Assembly (NCBI GenBank): GCA_902619855.1
Contig: CACNGE010000006.1
Location: 1-63,404, forward strand
Source: an uncultured Bacteroidota bacterium
GTDB taxonomy: Bacteria > Bacteroidota > Bacteroidia > Flavobacteriales > Flavobacteriaceae
DNA: 63,404 bases
Reading direction: 5' to 3'
Positions 33,688 through 42,234 of the stretch are shown here, piece by piece. Made by a program: the position numbers and the translations under genes. Each line of letters starts with the position of its first letter. Position 1 is the stretch's first letter. Under the pieces are notes generated by a model, which was not told the DNA's origin, searched no databases, and worked only from the letters and a program-made list of their open reading frames with translations.

Positions 33688-35558
33688 TAACGCCCCATGT
33701 GGACCAATAGAACACTGATGTCACTAGGCGAAACGCCACTAATTCTTGAGGCTTGGGATAGGGTTTTGGGTTGTATTTCTGTAAGTTTTTGACGTGCCTC
33801 TGTAGAAATTGATTGGATGTTATTGTAATCAAACCCATCAGGGATCTTAATCGATTCAAGGCGATCCAATTTCTTTGCTTGGGCTTCTTCCTTTTCTATA
33901 TAGCCAGCATACTTGATCTGTATTTCTGCTTGTTCTAAAGTCTCTTGATTGGGTTCATTTTCCGCTAAAAAGTTTGCCAATGGTGTAACAGAAGTGAGGT
34001 CGTTAATTGTAAGTTGAGGACGAGATAAAATCTTTGCCAACTTAGTTGATTGTTTGATTTCTGCTGTTTCGTTGCTATTAAGAATAGGGTTGATTTGATC
34101 TGGCTGTATGCTTGTTTTTCTTAAAAAATGGATCAGACGATTTGCGCGATCTTGTGCGCTCTCCATCACTCGCAGCCTTTCGTCTGTTGCTAAACCTATT
34201 TTATGCGATAAAGGCGTTAGGCGTGTGTCGGCGTTGTCTTGTCGTAGCAAAGTTCTGTACTCTGCTCTTGAGGTAAACATTCGATAAGGCTCCTCAGTAC
34301 CCTTGGTGATAAGGTCATCGATCAAAACCCCTATATATGCTTGATCTCTACGTAAAGAAAAAGGTTCTTTTTTGTTGTGATACTGGTGTGCATTGATGCC
34401 TGCAATTAGCCCCTGTGCCGCTGCCTCTTCATAACCTGTAGTGCCATTGATTTGGCCTGCAAAAAACAAGCCATTAATTGGTTTGGTTTCCAAACTGTGT
34501 TTTAGTTGGGTCGGAGGAAAATAATCGTATTCAATCGCATATCCTGGACGAAAGAACTTTACCTTTTCAAACCCCTTAACAGCTGTCAACGCTCGAAATT
34601 GAACGTCTTCAGGAAGGGATGTTGAAAACCCATTTACATATACTTCAACTGTATTCCACCCCTCTGGTTCTACAAAAATTTGATGCCTGTCTTTGTCAGC
34701 AAATCGATTGATTTTGTCTTCAACTGACGGACAATAGCGAGGGCCTATACTTTTAATTCTTCCATTGAACATAGGGGAACGATCGAAGCCTTCACGTAGC
34801 AGATCATGAACCTCATGGTTGGTGTATGTCATGTGGCAGGAACGTTGCGTTTGCAAAGGTTTAGTGGTTGGGAGATAAGAAAAAGTACTGGGCTGTTCGT
34901 CTCCTGGCTGCTCGATCATTTTTGAATAATCTAACGATCGTCCATCGACACGTGGTGGGGTGCCTGTTTTCATTCGTCCTGATGCAAACCCTCTTTCGAT
35001 CAAGCGTTCTGTGATGCCAAAGGATGCGCTTTCACCTGCACGACCACCACCAAATTGCTTTTCTCCTATATGAATAAGGCCATTGAGAAAAGTGCCACTT
35101 GTCAACACAACTGACTTCGCATAAATCTCTAATCCTAATGATGTTTTTACCCCGCAGACACGATCTTTATCAAAAAGAAGATCAGTAACCATCTCTTGAT
35201 AAAAATCGACGCTGGTTGTTTCTTCCAATAGTAATCGCCATTGTTCTGCAAAACGCATACGATCTGACTGTGCCCTTGGGCTCCACATTGCAGGGCCCTT
35301 CGATTTATTAAGCATTTTAAACTGTATAGCTGTTTGGTCAGTTACAATACCACTATAGCCCCCCAAGGCATCGATTTCTCTTAAGATTTGACCTTTGGCG
35401 ATGCCACCCATTGCAGGATTACAAGACATTTGTGCAATGTTTTGAAGGTTCATCGTAACTAAAAGAGTTTTGCTACCCATGTTGGCGGCGGCGGCGGCGG
35501 CCTCAGAGCCTGCGTGTCCTGCACCAACTACAATAACGTCGTATTTATTGCTAAACAT
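33687..35558 (-). CDS. mnmG: tRNA uridine-5-carboxymethylaminomethyl modification enzyme MnmG
   Basis: A 623-residue FAD enzyme that, with MnmE, modifies the wobble uridine of certain tRNAs. The N-terminal VVGAGHAGSEAA is the FAD loop. Further family signatures are MSCNPAMGGIAKG, TGTFLNGLIHIG, GGGRAGESAS, RMKTGTPPRVD and the conserved GYEEAAAQGLIAG. The length is standard. The gene overlaps ybeY by 8 bases and is flanked by two parS palindromes. mnmG (gidA) is often near the replication origin in bacteria. The N-terminal Ala run (EAAAAAANMG) is encoded by a GCN-rich tract that stands out in an AT-rich genome. Confidence 0.97.
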   Translation of the reverse strand: MFSNKYDVIVVGAGHAGSEAAAAAANMGSKTLLVTMNLQNIAQMSCNPAMGGIAKGQILREIDALGGYSGIVTDQTAIQFKMLNKSKGPAMWSPRAQSDRMRFAEQWRLLLEETTSVDFYQEMVTDLLFDKDRVCGVKTSLGLEIYAKSVVLTSGTFLNGLIHIGEKQFGGGRAGESASFGITERLIERGFASGRMKTGTPPRVDGRSLDYSKMIEQPGDEQPSTFSYLPTTKPLQTQRSCHMTYTNHEVHDLLREGFDRSPMFNGRIKSIGPRYCPSVEDKINRFADKDRHQIFVEPEGWNTVEVYVNGFSTSLPEDVQFRALTAVKGFEKVKFFRPGYAIEYDYFPPTQLKHSLETKPINGLFFAGQINGTTGYEEAAAQGLIAGINAHQYHNKKEPFSLRRDQAYIGVLIDDLITKGTEEPYRMFTSRAEYRTLLRQDNADTRLTPLSHKIGLATDERLRVMESAQDRANRLIHFLRKTSIQPDQINPILNSNETAEIKQSTKLAKILSRPQLTINDLTSVTPLANFLAENEPNQETLEQAEIQIKYAGYIEKEEAQAKKLDRLESIKIPDGFDYNNIQSISTEARQKLTEIQPKTLSQASRISGVSPSDISVLLVHMGR

Positions 35559-35997
35559 CGCTTGGTGTAGATTTTTGTTCCACGTGGAACAGCTTTAGTA
35601 ACTCGTTCTCTTTGCTGCGCATTATTTGCTTATCATCTTCTGTTTTGTCGTTAAATCCAACACAGTGTAAAATGCCATGAATCATCACTCTTGCGAGTTC
35701 GTTTTCTATGCTAACACCCTCATTATGAGCGTTTTCCAAAACTCGGTCTGTTGATACAGCAATATCACAATGGATGGTATTTTGAGTGGAATAATCAAAA
35801 GTAATGACGTCTGTATAATCATACTGGTTTAGGTGCTTTTTATTGATCTCCAACAAGCCTTCGTCATTCATTAGGGATATGTGTATCTCGCCTACATTCA
35901 TTTGCAGTTCTTTTACAGATCGCTTCAGCCAGGTAACAAAAGAAGCTTCGTTGCTCAGCTCAAAATCGTTTTGTGCACTAATTGTAATGTGTTCCAC
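35551..35997 (-). CDS. ybeY: Endoribonuclease YbeY
   Basis: The 148-residue protein processes rRNA 3' ends. MIHGILHCVGFNDKT is the metal site: two His are kept, while the third His of the usual H-x3-H-x5-H is replaced by Asp, a variant I recall in Bacteroidota. I choose the GTG start at 35997 (first residues read VEHITISAQ), 4 bases after a TACCTTTG element at 36002-36009. The frame is open to 36033, but that part overlaps the promoter. The parS palindrome at 35576-35591 is embedded in its last codons, encoding Leu-Phe-His-Val-Glu-Gln. It diverges from gltX. Confidence 0.88.
   Translation of the reverse strand: MEHITISAQNDFELSNEASFVTWLKRSVKELQMNVGEIHISLMNDEGLLEINKKHLNQYDYTDVITFDYSTQNTIHCDIAVSTDRVLENAHNEGVSIENELARVMIHGILHCVGFNDKTEDDKQIMRSKENELLKLFHVEQKSTPSDV
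35576..35591. promoter_or_regulatory. parS-like palindrome (site 2), inside ybeY
   Basis: TGTTCCACGTGGAACA is a perfect 16-bp palindrome and a full match to the usual parS consensus. It lies within the 3' end of ybeY, 18 bases upstream of the mnmG start. A weaker partial match (TGTTCCACG) occurs at the ybeY start around 35990-35998. Confidence 0.85.
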
Positions 35998-36001
35998 GAA
36001 A

Positions 36002-36009
36002 CAAAGGTA
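36002..36009 (-). promoter_or_regulatory. -7 element of ybeY
   Basis: Minus strand TACCTTTG, with TTG boxes 16 and 21 bases further upstream. The GTG start lies 4 bases downstream, so the mRNA is probably leaderless. Confidence 0.6.
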
Positions 36010-36142
36010 GGTGTTTACGCTATTGCAAGTCAATACAGAAAAGAATAATTTGATTTAACATGTTGATTTTGTGTTATTTATACAACTCTTGCATGCGTTT
36101 CGTGTTGTCGTCATTAGACGATATCTTTACAAAAAAAATTAA

Positions 36143-37657
36143 ATGGCAGATTCTGTTCGTGTTCGTTTTGCGCCAAGCCCCACTGGCCCACTTCATATTG
36201 GGGGGGTGCGAACCGCTTTATACAATTATTTGTACGCCAAAAAAAACAATGGGTCCTTTTTGTTGCGCATTGAAGATACTGACCAAAAACGCACTGTTTC
36301 AGGCGCTGAGGAATATATCTACTCGGCACTAGAATGGTTAGGAATTGTACCAGATGAAAGCCCAAAACATGAGGGTTCATTAGGTCCTTATCACCAAAGT
36401 GAACGCAATGAAATTTATGAAAAATGGGTACAGATCCTTATAGATAAAGGCTTGGCTTATTATGCTTTTGATACGCTCGAAGAGTTGGATGCTCACAGGA
36501 AGGAACACGAGAAAAAAGGGAAAACATTTATATATAATTGGCACAATCGACTAAAGCTTAAAAACAGTTTGAGTGTAAGCGCAAAAGAGACCGGTGAGAA
36601 AATCAAAAGTGGTGCGCCATATGTCATTCGTTTTTTGATGTGGAATGATGGTGATGATGAAGTTGTCCGTTGTCCCGACATCATTCGAGGAAATGTTGAT
36701 GTAGATTGTAAACTGCTTGATGATAAAATTTTATATAAAAGCGATGGGTTCCCCACCTACCACTTTGCCAATGTTGTGGACGACCACCTGATGAAGATTT
36801 CTCATGTCATAAGAGGTGAAGAGTGGTTACCATCACTAGCCTTGCACATCAAACTATATGATGCTTTTGGTTGGACTACTCCTTCCTTTGCGCATTTGCC
36901 TTTGATTTTGAAACCTAATGGTAAAGGGAAATTATCCAAAAGAGATGGTGATCAATTAGGTTTTCCTGTTTTTCCTATACAGTGGGGAGAAGAAATGAAA
37001 GGGTATCGGGAAACTGGCTTTTTGCCCGAGGCTGTTGTAAACTTTTTAGCTTTACTCGGTTGGAACAATGGCGACGAGCAAGAGGTGTTTACAATAGAAG
37101 AAATGATTTCGCTTTTCGATTTAAATAGGGTTCATCATGCAAGTGCTCGTTTTGACCCTGAAAAAAATAAGTGGTTTAATCAACAACACATACAGGCCTT
37201 GTCACTAAGCTCCTTTGCTCAATTATGCAAGGCTGAAGTTGAGCGACATACCCAAACCTATTTAACAGATGAAAAACTACTGTCAATGGCAGAAATGGTG
37301 CAGCCAAGAGTTGTGTTGCTTGGTGACTTATGGCCAGCTCTAAAAATCTTTTTCGAAGCGCCTGATGAATACGATTCCAAAGCGATCAAAAAGGTTTGGA
37401 AAGAAAACACAGCAACACTTCTGCAAACTGTTGCAGAACGTCTCGTCAATGAAGATCATTTAAAAACCGATGCTTTCAAATCTCTATTACAATCCATTGC
37501 CGAGGGTGCTGGCACCGGAATTGGTGCCCTGATGGGGCCTCTTCGATTAGTGCTCGTTGGTTCATTAACTGGGCCAGACTTGTTGCAGTTGACACATACC
37601 TTGGGCGCTCGAGTGGTGATTGACCGAATAAACATTGCGTTGATGGAAATCAGCTAA
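36143..37657 (+). CDS. gltX: Glutamate--tRNA ligase
   Basis: The 504-residue class I synthetase charges tRNA-Glu. RFAPSPTGPLHIGG contains the HIGH-type motif, and KLSKRDG corresponds to KMSKS. A C-terminal helical anticodon-binding region (about residues 330-504) follows. Length is normal. It diverges from ybeY across 145 bases. A near-match -7 element TATCTTTA at 36122-36129 lies 13 bases before the ATG. The SPFH gene follows 40 bases downstream on the same strand. Confidence 0.97.
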   Translation: MADSVRVRFAPSPTGPLHIGGVRTALYNYLYAKKNNGSFLLRIEDTDQKRTVSGAEEYIYSALEWLGIVPDESPKHEGSLGPYHQSERNEIYEKWVQILIDKGLAYYAFDTLEELDAHRKEHEKKGKTFIYNWHNRLKLKNSLSVSAKETGEKIKSGAPYVIRFLMWNDGDDEVVRCPDIIRGNVDVDCKLLDDKILYKSDGFPTYHFANVVDDHLMKISHVIRGEEWLPSLALHIKLYDAFGWTTPSFAHLPLILKPNGKGKLSKRDGDQLGFPVFPIQWGEEMKGYRETGFLPEAVVNFLALLGWNNGDEQEVFTIEEMISLFDLNRVHHASARFDPEKNKWFNQQHIQALSLSSFAQLCKAEVERHTQTYLTDEKLLSMAEMVQPRVVLLGDLWPALKIFFEAPDEYDSKAIKKVWKENTATLLQTVAERLVNEDHLKTDAFKSLLQSIAEGAGTGIGALMGPLRLVLVGSLTGPDLLQLTHTLGARVVIDRINIALMEIS

Positions 37658-37697
37658 AGATTTTTTATCTTACGTCTGAATCTAAAAACAATTTATC

Positions 37698-38639
37698 ATG
37701 TCAATTATCATCTATTCTATCCTTGGGTTTCTTGGTTTTGTCCTACTATTTGGTACCTTTTTTATCGTTCGGCAACAGTCCGCTGCTGTCGTTGAGCGTT
37801 TTGGAAAGTTTGTCAGTGTTCGACATTCTGGTTTACAGATCAAAATTCCAATCATCGATCGCGTTTCTGGACGAGTGAGTTTACGTGTACAACAGCTGGA
37901 TGTTGTTGTTGAAACAAAAACAAAAGACGATGTTTTTGTAAAAATTAAAGTATCTGTGCAATACAAAGTCATCAAGGACAAAGTATTTGATGCTTTTTAC
38001 AAGCTCGACTTTCCACAGGACCAAATCACATCTTATGTGTTTGATGTCGTTCGTGCTGAAGTTCCAAAAATGATTTTGGATGATGTATTTGAGAAAAAAG
38101 ATGATATCGCAATTGCTGTGAAGTCAGAGTTGAATGATTCAATGCTCAACTATGGGTTTGATATTATAAAAACTCTTGTGACTGACATCGACCCTGATGG
38201 GCAGGTGAAAGACTCTATGAACCGAATTAATGCTTCCGAAAGAGAGAAGGTTGCCGCACAGTTTGAAGGGGATGCACAGCGTATTTTGATTGTTGAAAGG
38301 GCCAAGGCAGAGGCAGAATCCAAACGCTTGCAAGGGCAAGGGATTGCTGATCAAAGGCGTGAGATCGCACGTGGTTTGGAAGACTCTGTCAAGGTGCTAA
38401 ATGGTGTTAATATCAACTCGCAAGAAGCCTCTGCTTTGATTGTTGTTACACAGCACTATGATACCCTTCAGTCTGTTGGGTCTGCGAGCAATAGTAATTT
38501 GATTTTGATGCCAAACTCGCCTCAAGCTGGTTCAGAAATGCTAAACAATATGGTAGCGTCCTTTACTGCCAGCAATCAAATAGGTGAGGCCATGAAGAAG
38601 CAAAGAGAAGAAAGCGAAAACACCAAAAAGAGCGAGTAA
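37698..38639 (+). CDS. SPFH/Band 7 (stomatin-like) membrane protein
   Basis: The 313-residue protein has an N-terminal membrane helix (about residues 4-24), then the SPFH domain with AAVVERFGKF and GLQIKIPIID at its start. A long coiled-coil arm (about 190-250: EREKVAAQFEGDAQRILIVERAKAEAES in parts) follows, and it ends in a polar Lys/Glu tail. Such proteins form membrane-bound oligomeric cages that organise proteases or other proteins. It resembles the plant hypersensitive-induced reaction type. There is no NfeD partner next to it. The stop lies 3 bases from that of the convergent glnS gene. Confidence 0.88.
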   Translation: MSIIIYSILGFLGFVLLFGTFFIVRQQSAAVVERFGKFVSVRHSGLQIKIPIIDRVSGRVSLRVQQLDVVVETKTKDDVFVKIKVSVQYKVIKDKVFDAFYKLDFPQDQITSYVFDVVRAEVPKMILDDVFEKKDDIAIAVKSELNDSMLNYGFDIIKTLVTDIDPDGQVKDSMNRINASEREKVAAQFEGDAQRILIVERAKAEAESKRLQGQGIADQRREIARGLEDSVKVLNGVNINSQEASALIVVTQHYDTLQSVGSASNSNLILMPNSPQAGSEMLNNMVASFTASNQIGEAMKKQREESENTKKSE

Positions 38640-38642
38640 TAA

Positions 38643-40310
38643 CTACTTGTTATTTATAGACCAATTGTCGCGCAATCCAACTGTTTTGTTAAAAACAATT
38701 TGGTCGGGAGTACTGTCGGGGTCTACAACATAATAGCCTTTTCGCTGAAATTGATAACTCTTTCCTGCAACAGCATCTTCGATGTTTGGTTCTATGAATG
38801 CCTGCTGCTCGTTGAGAGAATTGGTGTTTAAAAAACTCGTAAACGGCTTGTCTTTATGACCATCTGGGTTAGGGTCTAAAAAGAGTCTGTCGTAGTTTCG
38901 TACCTGTATTTCTTGTGCGTGATTTTGCGAAACCCAGTGTAAAGTGCCTTTCACTTTACGTTGACTTTCCTCTGTACCGCTACCGCTTTTACTCAAAGGG
39001 TCATAGGTGCAAAAAACAGTTATTATCGTTCCGTTTTCGTCCTTTTCAACAGATTCTGCCTTGATGATATAAGCATTTTTTAAGCGTACTTCATTCCCTA
39101 GTTTTAATCGGAAAAACTTACGATTTGCCTCTTCTCTAAAATCTTCTTTCTCAATCAAGATTGTTTTGGAAAAAGGAACTTCTCTTGATCCAGCTGTTGG
39201 GTCTTCTGGGTTGTTTTCTGCCTTTAGTAATTCTGTTTTATCCTCAGGGTAGTTGGTAATCACTACACGCAAAGGGTTGAGTACAGCCATCATTCGTGGT
39301 GCTTTTTTGTTCAAATCCTCACGCACACAAAACTCCATAAGCGAAACATCGATAAGATTCTCGCGCTTGGCAACACCTACTGCTTGAATAAAATTCTTTA
39401 ATGATTCTGGTGTATAGCCCCTTCTTCTCAGACCACTGATGGTTGGCATTCTAGGGTCGTCCCAGCCAGAAACATTATTGTTTTGAACAAGCTGCATCAG
39501 TTTGCGTTTGCTTGTAACAGTATAGTTCAAATTAAGCCTTGCAAACTCTCTTTGTTTGGGTGCTAGTCCTGATCCATACACATCGTTTAGAAATGCTTCA
39601 TACAAGTCTCTGTGAGGTTTAAATTCCAACGAACACAAAGAATGTGATATCTTTTCAATATAATCAGACTGCCCATGCGTCCAATCATACATTGGATATA
39701 TGCACCACTTGTCGCCTGTTCTGTGATGTGTTTGAAACAATATTCGATACATAACAGGGTCGCGCAACAGCATATTGGATGCTGCCATGTCTCCCTTGTA
39801 TCGCAAAACATGCGTTCCTTCTTTATGATTCCCTTCCCTCATTTCAGCAAATAGCTGAAGGTTTACGTCTATTGATCGCGATCGATAAGGGCTGTTTTCA
39901 CCAGCTTGAGTTGGAGTTCCTTTTTGGCTTGCTATATCCTCTGAGGGCTGTGAGTCAACGTATGCTTTTCCAGCCTTGATTAAATCGACTGCCCAGTCAT
40001 AGAGTGTTTGGAAATAATCAGATGCATAGCACTCATTGTCCCAAGAAAAGCCCAGCCATTGAATATCATTTTTTATTGCATCTACATAAAGCTGTTCTTC
40101 AGCTGCAGGATTGGTGTCATCGAAACGAAGGTTTACAGGCGCATTATATTTTTGGCCGAGTCCAAAATTGACACATATCGCTTTCACGTGACCGATATGT
40201 AAAAACCCATTTGGCTCTGGTGGAAATCGAAATCGCAAGGATTCTTGTGGGAGTCCTTGCTGCAAATCTTCGTCAATAATGTGTTCGATAAAATTTTTCG
40301 AAGGGTTCAC
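38643..40310 (-). CDS. glnS: Glutamine--tRNA ligase
   Basis: A 555-residue class I synthetase. RFPPEPNGFLHIGH carries the HIGH motif and NYTVTSKRKLMQ is the KMSKS equivalent. A C-terminal beta-barrel anticodon-binding region (about residues 340-550) includes TVGLRDNW at the end. Having both GltX and GlnS is expected for Bacteroidota that charge glutamine directly. A TACCTTTG element at 40328-40335 on the minus strand lies 17 bases upstream. It diverges from folB. Confidence 0.97.
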   Translation of the reverse strand: MNPSKNFIEHIIDEDLQQGLPQESLRFRFPPEPNGFLHIGHVKAICVNFGLGQKYNAPVNLRFDDTNPAAEEQLYVDAIKNDIQWLGFSWDNECYASDYFQTLYDWAVDLIKAGKAYVDSQPSEDIASQKGTPTQAGENSPYRSRSIDVNLQLFAEMREGNHKEGTHVLRYKGDMAASNMLLRDPVMYRILFQTHHRTGDKWCIYPMYDWTHGQSDYIEKISHSLCSLEFKPHRDLYEAFLNDVYGSGLAPKQREFARLNLNYTVTSKRKLMQLVQNNNVSGWDDPRMPTISGLRRRGYTPESLKNFIQAVGVAKRENLIDVSLMEFCVREDLNKKAPRMMAVLNPLRVVITNYPEDKTELLKAENNPEDPTAGSREVPFSKTILIEKEDFREEANRKFFRLKLGNEVRLKNAYIIKAESVEKDENGTIITVFCTYDPLSKSGSGTEESQRKVKGTLHWVSQNHAQEIQVRNYDRLFLDPNPDGHKDKPFTSFLNTNSLNEQQAFIEPNIEDAVAGKSYQFQRKGYYVVDPDSTPDQIVFNKTVGLRDNWSINNK

Positions 40311-40327
40311 TTAGCTTAATTTGTTTG

Positions 40328-40375
40328 CAAAGGTAATTAATTCACTCGCTTTGGAACCTTTGTTTATTATCTTTG
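40328..40375. promoter_or_regulatory. Divergent -7 elements for glnS and folB
   Basis: Minus strand TACCTTTG at 40328-40335 serves glnS (start at 40310). Plus strand TATCTTTG at 40368-40375 serves folB (start at 40388). Both fit TAnnTTTG. Confidence 0.65.
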
Positions 40376-40387
40376 CTAAAAATAAAT

Positions 40388-40738
40388 ATGGGCCAAATTT
40401 ATTTAGAAAATATTCGGACTTACAGCCATCATGGTTGTATGAAAGAAGAGACGATCATTGGCAGCGAATATCGTGTGGATCTGTGGGTTGACGCTGATTT
40501 ATCTGTTGCTGCACAAACAGATAATTTGAATGATACCCCTGATTATGTGCTGCTGCACGAGATTGTTGTTTCAGAAATGAAGACTGCTTCAAAGCTATTG
40601 GAGCATGTGGCACAAAGGATTGTTGATCAGATCAAGTCGAAGGTTGCGTCTTTGAAGAAAGTGAAGGTGCGTGTAACCAAAATAAACCCACCTATCGGGG
40701 GGGATGTTCAATCTGTGTCTGTGCTATTGACTGCTTAG
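40388..40738 (+). CDS. folB: Dihydroneopterin aldolase
   Basis: A 116-residue enzyme of folate synthesis that cleaves dihydroneopterin to 6-hydroxymethyl-dihydropterin. YLENIRTYSHHGCMKEE matches the FolB N-terminal substrate region, KLLEHVAQRIVDQI the central Glu-containing helix, and VRVTKINPPIGGDV the C-terminal signature with a catalytic Lys. I choose the ATG at 40388 over an in-frame TTG at 40373 that lies within the promoter. tRNA-Cys follows 45 bases downstream. Confidence 0.92.
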   Translation: MGQIYLENIRTYSHHGCMKEETIIGSEYRVDLWVDADLSVAAQTDNLNDTPDYVLLHEIVVSEMKTASKLLEHVAQRIVDQIKSKVASLKKVKVRVTKINPPIGGDVQSVSVLLTA

Positions 40739-40764
40739 CAGCTAATATGTTGTATAAAATAGCT

Positions 40765-40772
40765 TACTTTTG
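40765..40772 (+). promoter_or_regulatory. -7 element of tRNA-Cys
   Basis: TACTTTTG ends 11 bases before the first base of the mature tRNA, matching TAnnTTTG. Confidence 0.55.
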
Positions 40773-40783
40773 CCATTGAATTT

Positions 40784-40854
40784 GGCACCGTGGCCGAGTG
40801 GCTAGGCAGAGCTCTGCAAAAGCTTGTACAGCGGTTCGAATCCGCTCGGTGCCT
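40784..40854 (+). tRNA. tRNA-Cys (anticodon GCA)
   Basis: The 71-base gene folds into a complete cloverleaf. Acceptor GGCACCG pairs with CGGTGCC, followed by discriminator T. The D arm is GCC...GGC. The anticodon stem GAGCT/AGCTT (one G-U pair) closes the loop CTGCAAA with GCA. T stem AGCGG/CCGCT closes loop TTCGAAT. CCA is not encoded. A run of T follows at once (40855-40861), which could end transcription. Confidence 0.95.
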
Positions 40855-40859
40855 CTTTT

Positions 40860-41531
40860 TTAATTCCACTGTTTTATTGAAGGTAATAACACATCGGGGT
40901 CTGGTACATAAACACCTTGGTAGATGAAGTATATTCCAAAAACAATAAGCAAGAAACAAACGAACATTCTTAGACTGTAAATCACTGGGGGTGTAAGAGT
41001 TTTGCTCAACTGTTTTGCCAATACAATTTTGAAAAAACCAAGAACCAAATAGCCAATCATCACTGTTGAAAAGAAAACAATGATGCGGGTTGTTTCTAAT
41101 TCAAGTGTTGGAGCAATGGAAACAAGCAATCCAAGCCAAAACAAAAAAGTTCCAATGTTGATGATATTTAGAAAAAACCCTTTTAAGAAATACGAAAAAA
41201 GGCGAAAACCCTTGGGTTCGATATGCTCATTTTCTATAATTTCATCTTTTTTTCTTACAGTTGTAATAACACTAATAATAGCATAAACAAGCAACAACAC
41301 CCCACCCAAAATAAACAAGTTTGGGTTGTCTTTGATGTCTGCTAATAGTGATTTCGTCCCTAGAAAAGCAATTGTAACAAAAACAGCATCTGCAAAAACT
41401 GCTCCTAGATCAATTAGGAATGCTGGTTTAATTCCTTTTGATATACTTGTTTCTAGAATAAGAAAAAATAGTGGCCCTGTTGCAAATATCAACAAGACCG
41501 AAAAAGGTAGTGCAGAAAGAACGTCGTTCAT
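40860..41531 (-). CDS. LysE/RhtB-family amino-acid exporter
   Basis: The 223-residue inner-membrane protein has six hydrophobic helices. It opens with LSALPFSVLLIFATGPLFFLILETSISKG, whose pattern (Gly-Pro followed by a helix and a small polar loop) is typical of LysE-type exporters. SKGIKPAFLIDLGAVFAD gives the family's G-x-x-x-G/A-x-x-x-G-D-like region. The acidic cytoplasmic loop around residues 85-105 separates two halves. The exported amino acid is unknown. The start codon directly follows the TAA of the DUF2807 gene, so the two are co-transcribed. It converges with tRNA-Cys. Confidence 0.8.
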   Translation of the reverse strand: MNDVLSALPFSVLLIFATGPLFFLILETSISKGIKPAFLIDLGAVFADAVFVTIAFLGTKSLLADIKDNPNLFILGGVLLLVYAIISVITTVRKKDEIIENEHIEPKGFRLFSYFLKGFFLNIINIGTFLFWLGLLVSIAPTLELETTRIIVFFSTVMIGYLVLGFFKIVLAKQLSKTLTPPVIYSLRMFVCFLLIVFGIYFIYQGVYVPDPDVLLPSIKQWN

Positions 41532-42206
41532 TTATTCTGTGATTTTTGAGAAGATAATAGACCCGCCTAGAGTTTTGCTATGAACTGTTTTTAATGGGTT
41601 TCCATACACTCGTGCAACACCACCAAAACGTGTTGTCAAATCAAAAAGGGTTGTGGCTTGTATATCACAAGAACCACCAAAAAGTATTTTTGCTGACGTG
41701 TTTTTAGACAATGTGTGCTCAGCATCTACAACACCTCCTGATGATATGTGGATATACTGTTGATCTACCCGACCTTTCACAATGATTTTACCACCTGTTT
41801 TTGCAGCATAGTTTGCGTTTTTTACATCCATAGCTAACTCTATTTCACCACCCTTTCGGCTAATAACATCTATGTTTTGAGTGACAATTGTATCTAATGT
41901 TGAAAGGTATGCACCTCGACTGACATCAATTTTGTTAATTCTACCTTTATAAAACAATTCGATATTACCATCAATACCTTTGAGTGCTTCCACAGGTTTC
42001 ATGCTGATTTTTAGCTGACCATCTTTGTTGGTTAGCGTTATACCTTGCTCGTTTTCGCTTGTGATCACAACCTCGTTTGTCTCAGATTTTATCAGCGTCA
42101 CATGCAAACCATCTCTGATAATAAGTTCACTAAAATCACCAATAGCCTTTTTTTGTCCATTGGCATATAAGCAACAAAAAAGAAGGGTTATAAGTATTTT
42201 ATTCAT
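41532..42206 (-). CDS. Secreted head-GIN domain (DUF2807) protein
   Basis: A 224-residue protein with a signal peptide (MNKILITLLFCCLYANGQ) and then a regular series of short beta strands rich in Gly, Ser and Lys (DVISRKGGEIELAM, AAKTGGKIIVKG, HISSGGVVDAEH, RFGGVARVYG). This forms the right-handed helix-like fold of the head-GIN/putative adhesin family. It is exported to the periplasm or surface and its function is unknown. A TAATTTTG element at 42220-42227 on the minus strand lies 13 bases upstream. It sits 28 bases after rnr on the same strand. Confidence 0.82.
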   Translation of the reverse strand: MNKILITLLFCCLYANGQKKAIGDFSELIIRDGLHVTLIKSETNEVVITSENEQGITLTNKDGQLKISMKPVEALKGIDGNIELFYKGRINKIDVSRGAYLSTLDTIVTQNIDVISRKGGEIELAMDVKNANYAAKTGGKIIVKGRVDQQYIHISSGGVVDAEHTLSKNTSAKILFGGSCDIQATTLFDLTTRFGGVARVYGNPLKTVHSKTLGGSIIFSKITE

Positions 42207-42219
42207 TTGGGTGTTTTTT

Positions 42220-42227
42220 CAAAATTA
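42220..42227 (-). promoter_or_regulatory. -7 element of the DUF2807 gene
   Basis: Minus strand TAATTTTG, in the 28-base gap after rnr and 13 bases before the start codon. It suggests the DUF2807-LysE pair has its own promoter. Confidence 0.5.
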
Positions 42228-42234
42228 CATAAAT

